NCBI GenBank assembly: GCA_041675905.1
Contig: JBAYSX010000001.1
Span: 1-64,000 of the forward strand
Direction: 5' to 3'
DNA: 64,000 nt
Origin: Sandaracinobacteroides sp041675905
Lineage (GTDB): Bacteria; Pseudomonadota; Alphaproteobacteria; Sphingomonadales; Sphingomonadaceae
Shown: positions 63,875 through 64,000 of the stretch, piece by piece
How the letters are laid out: every line of letters starts with the position of its first letter
Position numbering within the stretch: the first letter of the stretch is position 1
The notes under the pieces: model-generated
The model's input: the letters and a program-made list of their open reading frames with translations, nothing else
Database searches by the model: none
What the model was told of the DNA's origin: nothing
Made by a program: the position numbers and the translations under genes

Positions 63875-64000
63875 CTAAACAAAAGGAACGCCATAATATC
63901 CGTGGATAGTGGACGCATAGGAACGCGTATACTGAGGTTCGCTGCCACGTTTATATGTCGGGCCTTTTTCCAGCGTTTCCTTGTCCAGATCGACGACATA
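63875..64000 (-). CDS. C-terminal fragment of a PRC-barrel-like protein (start beyond right edge)
   Basis: The last 41 codons of a minus-strand gene, reading YVVDLDKETLEKGPTYKRG and ending YYGVPFV then TAG at 63875-63877; the frame is open to the edge. The pattern 'strand, then ETLEKGPTY, then an aromatic YYG tail' resembles C-termini of PRC-barrel proteins in alphaproteobacteria. Too short for certainty. Confidence 0.45.
   Translation of the reverse strand, partial: YVVDLDKETLEKGPTYKRGSEPQYTRSYASTIHGYYGVPFV

Noticed and set aside
1..64000. tRNA, rRNA, CRISPR, insertion sequences, attachment sites
   Set aside because: Intergenic stretches were scanned by eye and none showed the required structures; short or diverged elements could be missed.

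Overview
The window looks like a chromosomal segment of an alphaproteobacterium in the Sphingomonadaceae (Sphingomonas/Sphingobium/Novosphingobium type). This rests on high GC, an EPS cluster built around an EpsH-family exosortase with the small accessory protein I associate with sphingomonad 'exosortase V' systems, a TorF-type porin, an S46 peptidase, a TonB-receptor/P450/Rieske catabolic cluster, and protein sequences of sphingomonad character throughout. The assignment is from family recognition only; no rRNA, tRNA, CRISPR array, insertion sequence or integrase was found.

Layout. 0-5 kb: the N-terminal part of wecB running off the left edge, a Bfd-like [2Fe-2S] protein behind a Fur-box-like palindrome, a SPOR-domain protein coupled to argS, and dps. 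4.8-25.4 kb: a large divergent exopolysaccharide locus. Its leftward arm (16.2 to 4.8 kb) runs AAA ATPase, two GT2 glycosyltransferases, an EpsD-type PPIase lipoprotein, a polysaccharide pyruvyl transferase, an Fe-S FrhB-like protein, rfbA-C-D-B for dTDP-L-rhamnose and a UPF0104 flippase-like membrane protein; four-base stop/start overlaps tie most of it together and a clear intrinsic terminator closes it. Its rightward arm (16.7 to 25.4 kb) runs beta-barrel outer-membrane protein, Wza-like exporter, Wzz-like chain-length protein, CpsD-like ATPase, exosortase, EpsI, and the priming undecaprenyl-phosphate sugar phosphotransferase, with the small accessory membrane protein on the opposite strand. 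No Wzx/Wzy and no exosortase substrate are visible.

25.4-48.3 kb: mostly housekeeping. D-amino-acid transaminase, trigger factor with an unusual His/Asp-rich and Lys/Ala-rich tail, TorF porin, the elongasome operon mreB-mreC-mreD-mrdA-rodA, mutL, dnaX-ybaB, an SDR divergent from a catechol 1,2-dioxygenase-like gene, ydfG, an S46 dipeptidyl-peptidase overlapping tail to tail with an AI-2E family transporter, argG, and a class A penicillin-binding protein.

48.4-60.1 kb: an accessory catabolic island. A TetR regulator is divergent from cytochrome P450, NTF2/SnoaL-like protein, Old Yellow Enzyme, TonB-dependent receptor, Rieske oxygenase and VOC protein; facing these are a fused enoyl-CoA hydratase/3-hydroxyacyl-CoA dehydrogenase and a thiolase. 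The set reads as uptake, oxygenation and beta-oxidation-like cleavage of an unidentified hydrophobic cyclic substrate. A near-perfect 22-bp palindrome sits just after a sigma-70-like promoter between the regulator and the P450 gene and is the best candidate operator.

60.3-64 kb: a tiny proline-rich lipoprotein with an EF-hand-like loop, a periplasmic L,D-transpeptidase, a SAM methyltransferase, a DUF421/YetF membrane protein coupled to an unrecognised anchored protein, and the C-terminal end of a probable PRC-barrel protein at the right edge.
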